Shown piece after piece: positions 41,954 through 49,714 of a stretch of DNA of 64,000 nt. This stretch comes from CAYUVF01 sp964448045 (GTDB lineage: Bacteria; Bacteroidota; Rhodothermia; Rhodothermales; Salinibacteraceae), in NCBI GenBank assembly GCA_964448045.1, contig CAYUVF010000011.1:22092-86091 (forward strand). Direction: 5' to 3'. Positions within the stretch are counted from its first letter, which is position 1; each line of letters starts with the position of its first letter. A program made the position numbers and the translations under genes. The notes under the pieces are model-generated. The model saw only the letters and a list, made by a program, of their open reading frames with translations, was not told the origin of the DNA and made no database searches.

Positions 41954-42457
41954 TCAGTCGATGCGCTCGTAGGTCACGAAACGAAAGCCCTCGTGCGGCT
42001 CCTCGCGCACCCGCTCGAACACGTCGCCGAGCAGGTACTCGTACGCGGGGAAGAACGTGTCGCCCTCGTACGCGCCCTCCACGAGCGTCAGCTCCAGCCG
42101 GTCGGCCTGCGGGAGGAACTGCTCGTAGATGGATTCGCCACCGCCGATGAAGATGATGTCTTCATCCGCGAGCGCCTCCATTGCCGCGTCAATCGACGGA
42201 TACGTCTCGACCTCCGGATAGTCGGGCAATACGCCGCGGCGCGTGAGCACCACCATCCGCCGATCCGGCAGGGGCCCGCCGAACTGGTGGACGATGGACT
42301 CGAACGTCTTGCGCCCCATCAGCAGCGGATGGCCCGTCGTGAGCCGCTTGAAGTGCTTGAGGTCTTCGGGGATATGCCACGGCAGGTCGCGGTCTTTGCC
42401 GATGACACGGTTCTTTTCGGCGACGGCGGCGATGAGGACGATCTCGGGATTGGGCAA
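41954..42457 (-). CDS. folA: Dihydrofolate reductase
   Basis: 167 residues. It reduces dihydrofolate to tetrahydrofolate with NADPH. Motifs: IVLIAAVAEKNRVIGKDRDLPWHIPEDLKHFKRLT, PLLMGRKTFESI, and IIFIGGGESIYEQFLP. The likely start is TTG 42457, which belongs to an AATTTCC repeat filling the gap to thyA; no ATG is available in frame nearby. It follows thyA by 30 bases, the classic thyA-folA pairing that regenerates the folate oxidised by thymidylate synthase. Confidence 0.94.
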   Translation of the reverse strand: MPNPEIVLIAAVAEKNRVIGKDRDLPWHIPEDLKHFKRLTTGHPLLMGRKTFESIVHQFGGPLPDRRMVVLTRRGVLPDYPEVETYPSIDAAMEALADEDIIFIGGGESIYEQFLPQADRLELTLVEGAYEGDTFFPAYEYLLGDVFERVREEPHEGFRFVTYERID

Positions 42458-42490
42458 TTGGAAATTGGAAATTGATAATTGAAAATTTCA
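42452..42490 (-). repeat. AATTTCC short repeat array filling the thyA-folA gap
   Basis: Plus strand: GCAATTGGAAATTGGAAATT followed by GATAATTGAAAATTTCA. Units of about seven bases (AATTGGA) are repeated with variation. The array starts in the folA start codon (TTG, 42457-42455) and ends in the thyA stop codon (42490-42488). It is strikingly AT-rich against the surrounding sequence. Confidence 0.8.
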
Positions 42491-43366
42491 GACCGCGATG
42501 GGCGCGGTAATGGGCGGGTGCGGGTCGTACCCGACAATCTCGAAATCATCGACGCGGTAGTCAAAAATCGAGTCGGGCGTCCGCGTGAAACGGAGCGTGG
42601 GGCGTGTGCGGGGCGTGCGGGTCAGTTGCTCCTCGACCTGCTCGATGTGGTTCAGGTAGATGTGGCAGTCACCGCCGGAGAAGATGAGTTCGCCCACGTC
42701 GTAGCCGCTCTGCTGGGCGAGCATGTGCGCCAGGAACGCGTACGAGGCGATGTTGAAGGGCAGCCCGAGGAAGCTATCGACCGAGCGCTGCTGCCACATC
42801 AGCGAGAGGCGGTCGGGGCCGTCGTCGATGGGCTCGATCCAGCACTGGAAGGCGTAGTGGCACGGCGGCAGGCGCATTTGGTCGACCTCGGCGGGGTTCC
42901 ATGCGCTGACGAGGTGGCGCCGCGAGTGCGGGTTCGTCCGCAGCCGCTCGACGAGGCGGGCGATCTGGTCGATGCCATTGAAGTCGCGCCACTGCTTGCC
43001 GTAGACGGGGCCGAGATCGCCCCACTCGGCCGCAAAATCAGCATCATCGGCGATGCGCGCCTCGAAGGCCTCCTGCGTGATGGGTTCGCCCGTCGCGTCG
43101 CGGTAGCGCTTCAGCGGCCAATCCGTCCAGATGGAGACGCCCTTTCGGACGAGCGGACAGATGTTTGTCTCGCCGCGCAGAAACCACAGCAGCTCTTCCA
43201 GCACGCCGCGCGTCCAGACCTTCTTCGTCGTCAGCAGCGGAAATCCGGCCTGCAGATCGAACCGGAGCTGCTGCCCGAACAGGCTCAGCGTACCGGTGCC
43301 GGTGCGGTCGGTTTTGCGGGTGCCGCGGTTGAGGACGCGGCGCAGGTACTCAAGATAGGAGCGCAT
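42488..43366 (-). CDS. thyA: Thymidylate synthase
   Basis: 292 residues from ATG 43366. It methylates dUMP to dTMP using methylenetetrahydrofolate. Motifs: RTGTGTLSLFGQQLRFDL, FPLLTTKKV, the catalytic Cys in LPPCHYAFQCWIE, and QRSVDSFLGLPFNIASYAFLAHMLA. The distal GGDCHIYLNHIEQV is also typical. The upstream frame to 43429 adds an unconserved 21-residue leader. It is first in a minus-strand run thyA-folA-Nramp-esterase. Confidence 0.96.
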   Translation of the reverse strand: MRSYLEYLRRVLNRGTRKTDRTGTGTLSLFGQQLRFDLQAGFPLLTTKKVWTRGVLEELLWFLRGETNICPLVRKGVSIWTDWPLKRYRDATGEPITQEAFEARIADDADFAAEWGDLGPVYGKQWRDFNGIDQIARLVERLRTNPHSRRHLVSAWNPAEVDQMRLPPCHYAFQCWIEPIDDGPDRLSLMWQQRSVDSFLGLPFNIASYAFLAHMLAQQSGYDVGELIFSGGDCHIYLNHIEQVEEQLTRTPRTRPTLRFTRTPDSIFDYRVDDFEIVGYDPHPPITAPIAV

Positions 43367-43517
43367 CGGGAACGTCGTTCGTGTCGGGAAGGCCGCGAGG
43401 CGTGCAAGGTACAATAGCGCACCGGTCATCCGCCACCGGTTTGCAGGAACGCCGTCGCCGGCGTGCTCGTTTTCTTGTTCTGATCATCGTCCCTCCTCCA
43501 CCGATCGACCCTACGCC

Positions 43518-43796
43518 ATGCAATCCGACATCCCCGCCAACAAGCACATGAAGCAAGCGATCAATCACCTGAACCGCGTGCTCGACTACGCGCCGATGGT
43601 CGCCGAGGGCCGCAGCGCCACCGTCCACCTGACGCCGCAGGACTGGCAGGTGGTCGCCGATGCGCTCTTTGCGATGGATACGCCCGAAGACATGCTCCCC
43701 GACGCGATTAACGACTACGGCCTGCAGAACGAAAACCGGACGATCACACTCGCCACACCCGATTACGACATCGAGATCGAGATCGTGAACAGTTGA
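43518..43796 (+). CDS. Small protein of unknown function
   Basis: 92 residues, acidic, no signal or membrane segment. KHMKQAINHLNRVLDYAPMV looks helical, then HLTPQDWQVVADALFAMDTPEDMLPDAINDYG, and a beta-like end TITLATPDYDIEIEIVNS. It is divergent from thyA and convergent with apaG. It has normal codon use and a clean start after a CCCTACGCC leader. No family is recognised. Confidence 0.65.
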   Translation: MQSDIPANKHMKQAINHLNRVLDYAPMVAEGRSATVHLTPQDWQVVADALFAMDTPEDMLPDAINDYGLQNENRTITLATPDYDIEIEIVNS

Positions 43797-43800
43797 TGGG

Positions 43801-43857
43801 TCTGAGTTCAGCCTTCTGAGTTCAGTTAAATCCAGAACTCGCAATCCGTAATGCCAA
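43801..43857 (+). repeat. TCTGAGTTCAG direct repeat between two convergent genes
   Basis: TCTGAGTTCAG occurs at 43801-43811 and 43815-43825, followed by CAGAACTCGCAATCCGTAATGCC, reminiscent of other decayed short repeats in this window. The stretch fills the 62-base gap between the 92-residue gene and apaG. Confidence 0.55.
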
Positions 43858-43858
43858 A

Positions 43859-44242
43859 CTAATTCGCCGCCGCGTGGAGGGGAAAGCGGGGAATGATGGC
43901 GCGGAAGCGCTCGCCGTTTTCCAGCTGCATCAGATAGGTGCCCTCCATCGAGCCGTTGAACGAGCTGATGACGCACGAGCTCACGTACCGGTGGGTGCGG
44001 CCCGGCTCGATGACCGGCTGCTCGCCGACCACGCCTTCGCCTTCGATATCCTGCAACTGGCCGTTGCGTTCCTGGATGACCCAGTGCCGCCGGAGCAGTT
44101 GCACCTCCTCCGCACCCGTATTCTCGATGCGCACCGCATACCCGAAGGCAAACTGCATTTCCATCGGATCCGAGGCGCCATCGAGATAGATGGGACGCAC
44201 CGTCACTTTGACATCGCGGGTCGTCGTGTGGTAAGCAATCAT
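43859..44242 (-). CDS. apaG: ApaG (DUF525) protein
   Basis: 127 residues from ATG 44242, the normal length. It shows VKVTVRPIYLDGASDPMEMQFAFGYAVRIEN, LLRRHWVIQERNGQLQDIEGEGVVGEQP, and GSMEGTYLMQLENGERFRAIIPRF, all conserved in the ApaG fibronectin-like fold. Linked to Co2+ resistance and Mg2+ efflux in enterobacteria; the biochemical role is unclear. The open frame extends upstream to 44302 without conserved residues. Confidence 0.94.
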   Translation of the reverse strand: MIAYHTTTRDVKVTVRPIYLDGASDPMEMQFAFGYAVRIENTGAEEVQLLRRHWVIQERNGQLQDIEGEGVVGEQPVIEPGRTHRYVSSCVISSFNGSMEGTYLMQLENGERFRAIIPRFPLHAAAN

Positions 44243-44474
44243 AGCGGATGGATCGGGGGACTCAGCGCGTACAGGGGAATGGGCCGGCGCGGCCGGAAGC
44301 ACCTCGGGGGAAGCGCGCTCCGGCGCAGGTTTTTACCGACCGTTAAATCGCCATTAACACTCCCTCTATATGTCAAGACCGTTGTTTTTGCTCCCGAACA
44401 ACGCGATTGCGCGCGCGTTCCAGCGCCCAGTTTAGATTGAATCCATATAGTAAACCTCCTCTTCTACTCTGCGC

Positions 44475-46349
44475 ATGAGCGGCTCTGCTTCTACCGACGT
44501 ACAGTCTATCCCCGACGCCACCGTCCTCTTCGCCGGCGACTCGGGTGATGGCATGCAGCTGACCGGCCTCAAGTTCACAATGGCCTCGGCGCATGCGCAG
44601 AACGACCTCGCCACACTCCCCGACTATCCCGCCGAAATCCGCGCGCCGGCAGGGACAACCTACGGCATCAGCGGGTATCAGCTGCACTTCGGCTCGGAGG
44701 AGGTGCGCACGCCCGGCGATGCGGTCGACCTGCTCGTGGCGATGAACGCCGCGGCCCTCAAGGTCCACCTGAACCGGGTGCGCCCCGGCGGCACCATCAT
44801 CGCCAACGTCGACTCGTTCAAGCAGCGTGACCTGGACCTGGCCGAGCTGGACAGCAACCCGCTGGAGGATGGCACGCTCGACGACTACCACGTCCTCCCC
44901 ATCGAGCTAACGACGATCACCCGCCGCGCGCTCGACGATACGGATCTGTCGACGAAGCAGAAAGACCGGTCCAAGAACATGTTCGCGCTGGGGCTCACGC
45001 TCTGGCTCTATTCCCGCCCGATGGCCCCCGCGCTCAAGTGGCTCGGCGAAAAGTTTGGGGATCGCCCACAGATCCGCGATGCGAACCGTCACGTCTTGAA
45101 GAAGGGCTATCACTTCGGCGAGACGACCGAGCGGTTTGCTACTCGCTACACCGTGAAATCGGCCGATATGGAGCGGGGCACGTACCGGGCCATCCGCGGG
45201 GCCGAGGCGCTGGCACTCGGGCTCGTGGCCGCCGGCGAGAAGAGCGGGCTGTCGGTCTTCTACGGCTCGTACCCGATCACCCCGGCGTCCGACATCCTCC
45301 ACGCCCTCAGCAAGCACAAGAACTTCGGCGTGATGACCTTCCAGGCCGAAGACGAGATTGCGGCGGTCGGATCGGCCGTGGGCGCGAGCTTTGGCGGCAA
45401 CCTGGGCGTGTGCGCGACCAGCGGACCCGGCATCGCGCTGAAGACGGAGACGATCGGCCTCGCGGTGATGACGGAGCTGCCGCTCGTCGTGATCGACATG
45501 CAGCGCGGCGGCCCGTCCACCGGCCTGCCCACGAAGCCCGAGCAGGGCGATCTGATGCAGGCCATCTACGGCCGCAACGGCGAGGCGCCGCTGCCTGTGC
45601 TCGCCCCGAGTTCGCCGGGCGACTGCTTCGAGACGGCGTACGAAGCCTGCCGCATCGCCGTCAAGTACATGACGCCCGTGATGCTGCTGGCCGACGGCTA
45701 CCTCGGCAGCGGCGCCGAAGCCTGGCGCATCCCCAACCCGGATGCCCTGCGCCCCTTCGAGGTCACCTTCGCCGAAAAGCCTACCGAGCGAACCATGATG
45801 GGCACCAACGGCCAGCGCAAGTTCCTGCCGTACGTGCGCGACGAAGATACACTTTCTCGCCCCTGGGCCAAGCCCGGCACGCCGGAGCTGGAGCACCGCA
45901 TCGGTGGATTGGAGAAAGAGCATCAGACGGGCGACGTGTCGTACGATCCGCAGAACCACCAGCAGATGGTGGAGCTGCGCGCCGAGAAGATTCAGCGCGT
46001 CCAGCAGGAGATCCCTCCGACCGAAATCCACGGCGACCCGGACGGGACGCTGCTCGTCGTCGGATGGGGCTCGACGGAGGGCGCCATCGAAGAGGCCGTC
46101 GAGCGCGCGGTGAACGATGGAAAGCCCGTCGCGAGCGTCCATCTGCGCCACCTGTTCCCCTTTCCGCCCGACCTCGGCGACCTCCTCGACCGGTTCGACC
46201 AGGTACTCGTCCCCGAGATGAACAACGGCCAGCTCATCCGCCTGCTGCGCGATGCCTACCTGACGCCGTGCATCCCGCTGAACAAGGTGCAGGGCCAGCC
46301 CTTCACCGCCAAGGAGATCGAGCAGAAAATCGACGAGCTAATCGGCTGA
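44475..46349 (+). CDS. korA: 2-oxoacid:ferredoxin oxidoreductase, fused gamma-alpha subunit
   Basis: 624 residues. The N-terminal gamma domain (about 10-195) begins ATVLFAGDSGDGMQLTGLKF and includes YPAEIRAPAGTTYGISGYQLHFGS. The alpha (pyrimidine-binding) domain has GAEALALGLVAAGEKSGLSVFYGSYPITPASDILHAL, FQAEDEIAAVGSAVGASFGG and GLPTKPEQGDLMQAIYGRNGEAP. The C-terminal domain contains VVGWGSTEGAIEEAVERA. With KorB it oxidises 2-oxoglutarate (or another 2-oxoacid) to acyl-CoA, reducing ferredoxin in the cytoplasm. The substrate assignment is from overall resemblance. korB begins 95 bases downstream, after a repeat-bearing linker. Confidence 0.92.
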   Translation: MSGSASTDVQSIPDATVLFAGDSGDGMQLTGLKFTMASAHAQNDLATLPDYPAEIRAPAGTTYGISGYQLHFGSEEVRTPGDAVDLLVAMNAAALKVHLNRVRPGGTIIANVDSFKQRDLDLAELDSNPLEDGTLDDYHVLPIELTTITRRALDDTDLSTKQKDRSKNMFALGLTLWLYSRPMAPALKWLGEKFGDRPQIRDANRHVLKKGYHFGETTERFATRYTVKSADMERGTYRAIRGAEALALGLVAAGEKSGLSVFYGSYPITPASDILHALSKHKNFGVMTFQAEDEIAAVGSAVGASFGGNLGVCATSGPGIALKTETIGLAVMTELPLVVIDMQRGGPSTGLPTKPEQGDLMQAIYGRNGEAPLPVLAPSSPGDCFETAYEACRIAVKYMTPVMLLADGYLGSGAEAWRIPNPDALRPFEVTFAEKPTERTMMGTNGQRKFLPYVRDEDTLSRPWAKPGTPELEHRIGGLEKEHQTGDVSYDPQNHQQMVELRAEKIQRVQQEIPPTEIHGDPDGTLLVVGWGSTEGAIEEAVERAVNDGKPVASVHLRHLFPFPPDLGDLLDRFDQVLVPEMNNGQLIRLLRDAYLTPCIPLNKVQGQPFTAKEIEQKIDELIG

Positions 46350-46378
46350 GGTCCCAATCGACTTTCCCCTGCTTCGCC

Positions 46379-46430
46379 AAAGTTAGACGTACGGAAGTTA
46401 GACGTACGAACGCACGGCGTGCGTCTCCAC
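46379..46430. repeat. Direct repeat plus REP-like palindrome in the korA-korB linker
   Basis: AGTTAGACGTACG occurs twice in tandem (about 46381-46393 and 46397-46409). It is followed by ACGCAC-GGC-GTGCGT (46410-46424) and CTCCAC. The segment ACGTACGAACGCACGG and the following GTGCGTC are a near copy of the palindrome inside RND pump 1 (323-352). Confidence 0.8.
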
Positions 46431-46444
46431 GAGAATCACAGACC

Positions 46445-47713
46445 ATGGCTGATAAAGAGAACAAAGGTACACCCGAAGGCACTAAGAAGCCGGCGATTCC
46501 GCTGCAACAGCTGGACTCCGACGCCACGAAAAAGCCCGACGGACCGCCGAGCACGAAGAAGCCGGATGCCCCCCCAGAGACCAAGAAGCCGTCCGGACCG
46601 CCCGGCGCGAAGAAACCAGCAGGGCCGCCGGGTGCCAAAAAGCCAGCGGGTCCGCCCTCTGGTAAAAAGAAGGGCAAAAAGCCGTCGATGCCGCCCGGCT
46701 TCAGCGGCGACGGCGGCGGCCTCACGCGCAAGGACTTCCAGAGCGATCAGGACGTGCGCTGGTGCCCCGGCTGCGGCGACTACGCCATCTTGTCGACCGT
46801 GCAGCGCCTCCTGCCGGGGCTCGACGTGCCGAAGGAAGACATCGTTTTCATCAGTGGGATTGGCTGCTCGGGGCGCTTTCCGTACTACATGGACACGTAC
46901 GGCATGCACTCGATCCACGGCCGCGCCCCGGCGTTTGCGACGGGCCTGAAGGCGAGTCGCCCGGAGCTCGACGTGTGGGTCGTCACCGGCGACGGCGACG
47001 CGCTCTCCATCGGTGGCAACCACCTGATCCACGCCATGCGCCGCAACGTGGATCTGCAAATGCTGCTCTTCAACAACGAGATCTACGGCCTCACCAAGGG
47101 CCAGTACAGCCCGACCTCCGAGCAGGGCAAGATCACCAAGAGCTCGCCGTACGGCTCCATCGATGCGCCCTTCAACCCGGTCGCCCTCGCCCTCGGCGCC
47201 GACGCCTCGTTCGTCGCCCGCACGATGGATCGCGACCCCAAGCACATGAAGCGCATGATGCGCCGGGCGCACCAGCACACGGGCATGAGCTTTCTGGAGA
47301 TCTACCAGAACTGCAACATCTTCAACGACGGCGCCTTCTTCGAATTCACCGAGAAAGACACCAAAGCCGAGCGCGCGCTCTTCGTCGAAGACGGCCAGCC
47401 GCTCACCTACGAAAACGGGCAGAAGGGCATCCGGCTGGATGGGCTGACCTTGCAGGCCATCGACCTGACGAACGGCCGCTGGTCCGCCGATGACTGCGTG
47501 GTGCACGACGAGTCGAACCGGGAGCTGGCGGGGCTGATCGGGCGGCTGTTCTGGCAAGAGGATCTGCCGCGGCCCTTCGGCGTGATCTACCGCGAGGAGC
47601 GGCCCACGTACGAGGAGCTGCTGCGCACGCAGATCGACGGCATCACCGAGCGCGAAGGCGAAGGCGACCTCCGCGCGCTGCTCCACGCCGGCGATACGTG
47701 GACCATCGAGTAG
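46445..47713 (+). CDS. korB: 2-oxoacid:ferredoxin oxidoreductase beta subunit with Lys/Pro-rich N-terminal extension
   Basis: 422 residues from ATG 46445. The catalytic beta domain begins near residue 97. Its [4Fe-4S] cysteines are C107 and C110 (WCPGCGDY), C141 (GIGCSGR) and C290 (YQNCNIF). The thiamine-diphosphate motif is VVTGDGDALSIGGNHLIHA...NNEIYGLTKGQYSPTS. Residues about 8-90 are an added low-complexity segment of roughly six nine-residue repeats of the type TKKPxGPPx, very rich in Lys, Pro and Gly, and probably disordered. Usual KorB proteins start close to the CPGC motif. The positively charged tail could bind acidic ferredoxin or another acidic partner; that is inference. Confidence 0.92.
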   Translation: MADKENKGTPEGTKKPAIPLQQLDSDATKKPDGPPSTKKPDAPPETKKPSGPPGAKKPAGPPGAKKPAGPPSGKKKGKKPSMPPGFSGDGGGLTRKDFQSDQDVRWCPGCGDYAILSTVQRLLPGLDVPKEDIVFISGIGCSGRFPYYMDTYGMHSIHGRAPAFATGLKASRPELDVWVVTGDGDALSIGGNHLIHAMRRNVDLQMLLFNNEIYGLTKGQYSPTSEQGKITKSSPYGSIDAPFNPVALALGADASFVARTMDRDPKHMKRMMRRAHQHTGMSFLEIYQNCNIFNDGAFFEFTEKDTKAERALFVEDGQPLTYENGQKGIRLDGLTLQAIDLTNGRWSADDCVVHDESNRELAGLIGRLFWQEDLPRPFGVIYREERPTYEELLRTQIDGITEREGEGDLRALLHAGDTWTIE

Positions 47714-47830
47714 CCGAGTTACCCCCTTTTCCCATCCGCGGGGCGGTTCCGTTCGACGGGATCGTCCCTTTTTGTTATGTTGGCGGCTGATGCACCCCGC
47801 CGGACTCTCGGACTGACTCTCTACGCTCTC

Positions 47831-48247
47831 ATGATCTGGAACTCGCTGGAGAAGTATCGCGACGTGGGCCTGCTCATCCTCCGCGTCGGCTTTGGACTGT
47901 ACATGCTGGTAGGCCACGGCATTGGCAAAATAACCGCGGGACCCGAACGCTGGACTGAACTCGGCGGCACGATGGAGCTATTCGGGCTGGGTTTTGCGCC
48001 CGTCTTCTGGGGCTTCATGGCAGCCTTCGCCGAATCGGTGTGTGCGCTGCTCGTCGCAGCCGGGCTCTTCACGCGCGTGGCCGCCCTGCTCCTGATTGGC
48101 AACATGACGGTGGCGGCCTCGATGCATATCATTACCGGAAACGGCAGCCCCGAAATGGCCATCCTGTACGGACTCGTCTGGCTCGCCTTTCTCCTGATCG
48201 GCCCCGGCCCGTACAGCCTCGACGCCCGCCTCTCCAGCTCGTCCTGA
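47831..48247 (+). CDS. DoxX-family membrane protein
   Basis: 138 residues from ATG 47831, four TM helices. RDVGLLILRVGFGLYMLVGHGIGKI is the DoxX TM1 pattern; the second TM is FAPVFWGFMAAFAESVCALLVAAGLFTRVAAL. DoxX-like proteins are often redox or quinone linked; no specific role can be assigned. The gene is followed 39 bases later by a paralogue with the same opening (RYRDVGLLIVRIG) and ending (GPYSLDA/GQYSLDA), a tandem duplication. Confidence 0.85.
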   Translation: MIWNSLEKYRDVGLLILRVGFGLYMLVGHGIGKITAGPERWTELGGTMELFGLGFAPVFWGFMAAFAESVCALLVAAGLFTRVAALLLIGNMTVAASMHIITGNGSPEMAILYGLVWLAFLLIGPGPYSLDARLSSSS

Positions 48248-48286
48248 TCGCTTGCGGCCCTATCGAATCATGCTTTTTGTGCCTCT

Positions 48287-48727
48287 ATGGTTTTGAATGC
48301 ACTGGACAGGTACCGCGACGTGGGTCTACTCATCGTGCGGATCGGCCTCGGCATTTCGTTCATGTTTGTCCACGGGCAGGGCAAGCTCTTCGCCGGGCCG
48401 GAGACGTGGGCGCAGGTGGGCGCCAACGCCGCGAACGTGGGCCTGGACTTCTTCCCGGTATTCTGGGGCTTCATGGCCGGCGTGGCCGAGTTCGGCGGGG
48501 GCCTGCTGATGCTCCTCGGCTTTCTGTACCGCCCCGCCCTCTTTCTGCTCATCTGCACGATGATTACGGCGGCGGCCTCGCACGTAGCCGGGACCGTGCC
48601 CGGAGGGCCGCTCCACGCCGTCGAGCTGGGTATTGTCTTCCTCGCGCTCTTTGTCATCGGGCCGGGCCAGTATAGCCTCGACGCCATGCTCGCCCCCCGG
48701 CGCTCCGACCCCGCTCAAGCCTCGTAA
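48287..48727 (+). CDS. DoxX-family membrane protein, tandem paralogue
   Basis: 146 residues, four TM helices. LDRYRDVGLLIVRIGLGISFMFVHGQGKLFAGPETW mirrors the preceding gene; FFPVFWGFMAGVAEFGGGLLMLLGFLYRPALFLL is the second pair of helices. Both copies could form a heterodimer. A DJ-1/PfpI gene follows, which would fit a thiol or oxidative-stress cluster; this is inference only. Confidence 0.85.
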   Translation: MVLNALDRYRDVGLLIVRIGLGISFMFVHGQGKLFAGPETWAQVGANAANVGLDFFPVFWGFMAGVAEFGGGLLMLLGFLYRPALFLLICTMITAAASHVAGTVPGGPLHAVELGIVFLALFVIGPGQYSLDAMLAPRRSDPAQAS

Positions 48728-48847
48728 TCGGCCGTCATAGAATCGTTACATCGGCTACGCAGGCGGCGTCAATCGCGCTGGGCGCGCAGTCGTACAACCC
48801 GTAGCATTTGTGGTCAAATCGAATCACCAACCCGTCCCAAACACACT

Positions 48848-49602
48848 ATGGAAGGCAAGAATATTTTGATGCTCGTGGGGGACTTCGTGGAGGATTACGA
48901 GGTCATGGTCCCCTTTCNNNNNNNNNNNNNNNNNNNNNNNNNNNNNNNNNNNNNNNNNNNNNNNNNNNNNNNNNNNNNNNNNNNNNNNNNNNNNNNNNNN
49001 NNNNNNNNNNNNNNNNNATTTTGATGCTCGTGGGGGACTTCGTGGAGGATTACGAGGTCATGGTCCCCTTTCAGACGCTGCAGACGGTGGGCCACACAGT
49101 CCACGCCGCCTGCCCCGATAAGCAGGCCGGCGACTCCGTCAAAACCGCGATCCACGATTTCGTGGGCGATCAAACGTACTCCGAAAAGCCGGGCCACAAC
49201 TTCGGCCTGAACGCCACCTTCGATGACATCGACCCGGCAGATTACGACGCGCTCGTGCTGCCCGGTGGCCGTGCGCCGGAATACATCCGGCTCAACGATC
49301 GCGTAATCGAGATCGTGCAGCACTTCGCCGAACACGACAAACCGATCGCGGCCATCTGCCACGCCGCTCAGCTGCTCGCCGCCGCCGATGTGATCGAGGG
49401 CAAACGCGTCTCGGCCTACCCGGCCTGCGCCCCCGAGGTTGAGCTCGCCGGCGGAACGTACGCCGACATCGACATGACCGATGCCGTCACGGATGGCAAT
49501 CTCGTCACCGCGCCGGCGTGGCCCGCCCATCCCGCCTGGGTCGCACAGTTCCTCGACGTGCTCGGTACCCGCATCGAGCATGGAACTCCCGTGGCCGCGT
49601 AA
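48848..49602 (+). CDS. DJ-1/PfpI-family protein interrupted by an assembly gap
   Basis: The gene starts at ATG 48848 (MEGKNILMLVGDFVEDYEVM), runs into 100 N at 48918-49017, and then repeats its own last 55 bases before continuing. Removing the Ns and one copy (155 bases) leaves exactly 600 bases, a complete 199-residue protein in one frame; as presented, the two halves are in different frames. The protein has the PfpI layout: ILMLVGDFVEDYEVMVPFQ, YDALVLPGGRAPEYIRLND, and the nucleophile elbow AAICHAAQLLAAADV with Cys, followed by PACAPEVELAGGTY. Members are chaperones, deglycases or proteases; the activity here is not known. A terminator follows. Confidence 0.88.
48863..48917. repeat. Left copy of a 55-base duplication flanking the scaffold gap
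   Basis: Identical base for base to 49018-49072. Together with the 100-N run, this is the signature of two contig ends that overlap but were scaffolded rather than merged. Confidence 0.95.
48918..49017. other. Scaffold gap of exactly 100 N
   Basis: A run of exactly 100 N, the conventional size for a gap of unknown length. The flanking 55-base identity shows the real gap is probably zero or negative. Confidence 0.99.
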
Positions 49603-49664
49603 GTTTGGATTGGAGACGGAACGACGCGTAAGCGTCTGAGCCCCTCCCCTTTTTCCTGGCACAC

Positions 49665-49696
49665 GAGCCGGTCTCTCCCCGAGGCCGGCTCTTTTT
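49665..49696 (+). terminator. Rho-independent terminator after the DJ-1/PfpI gene
   Basis: GAGCCGG (49665-49671) pairs with CCGGCTC (49685-49691), then TTTTT (49692-49696). It lies between convergent genes. Confidence 0.88.
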
Positions 49697-49714
49697 GATG
49701 CCTGCTCCTTTAGC

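Noticed and set aside
48808..49602. 264-residue reading frame running through the N stretch
   Set aside because: Its part before the gap is in a different frame from the true MEGKNILMLVGDF start; it exists only because of the unmerged overlap.
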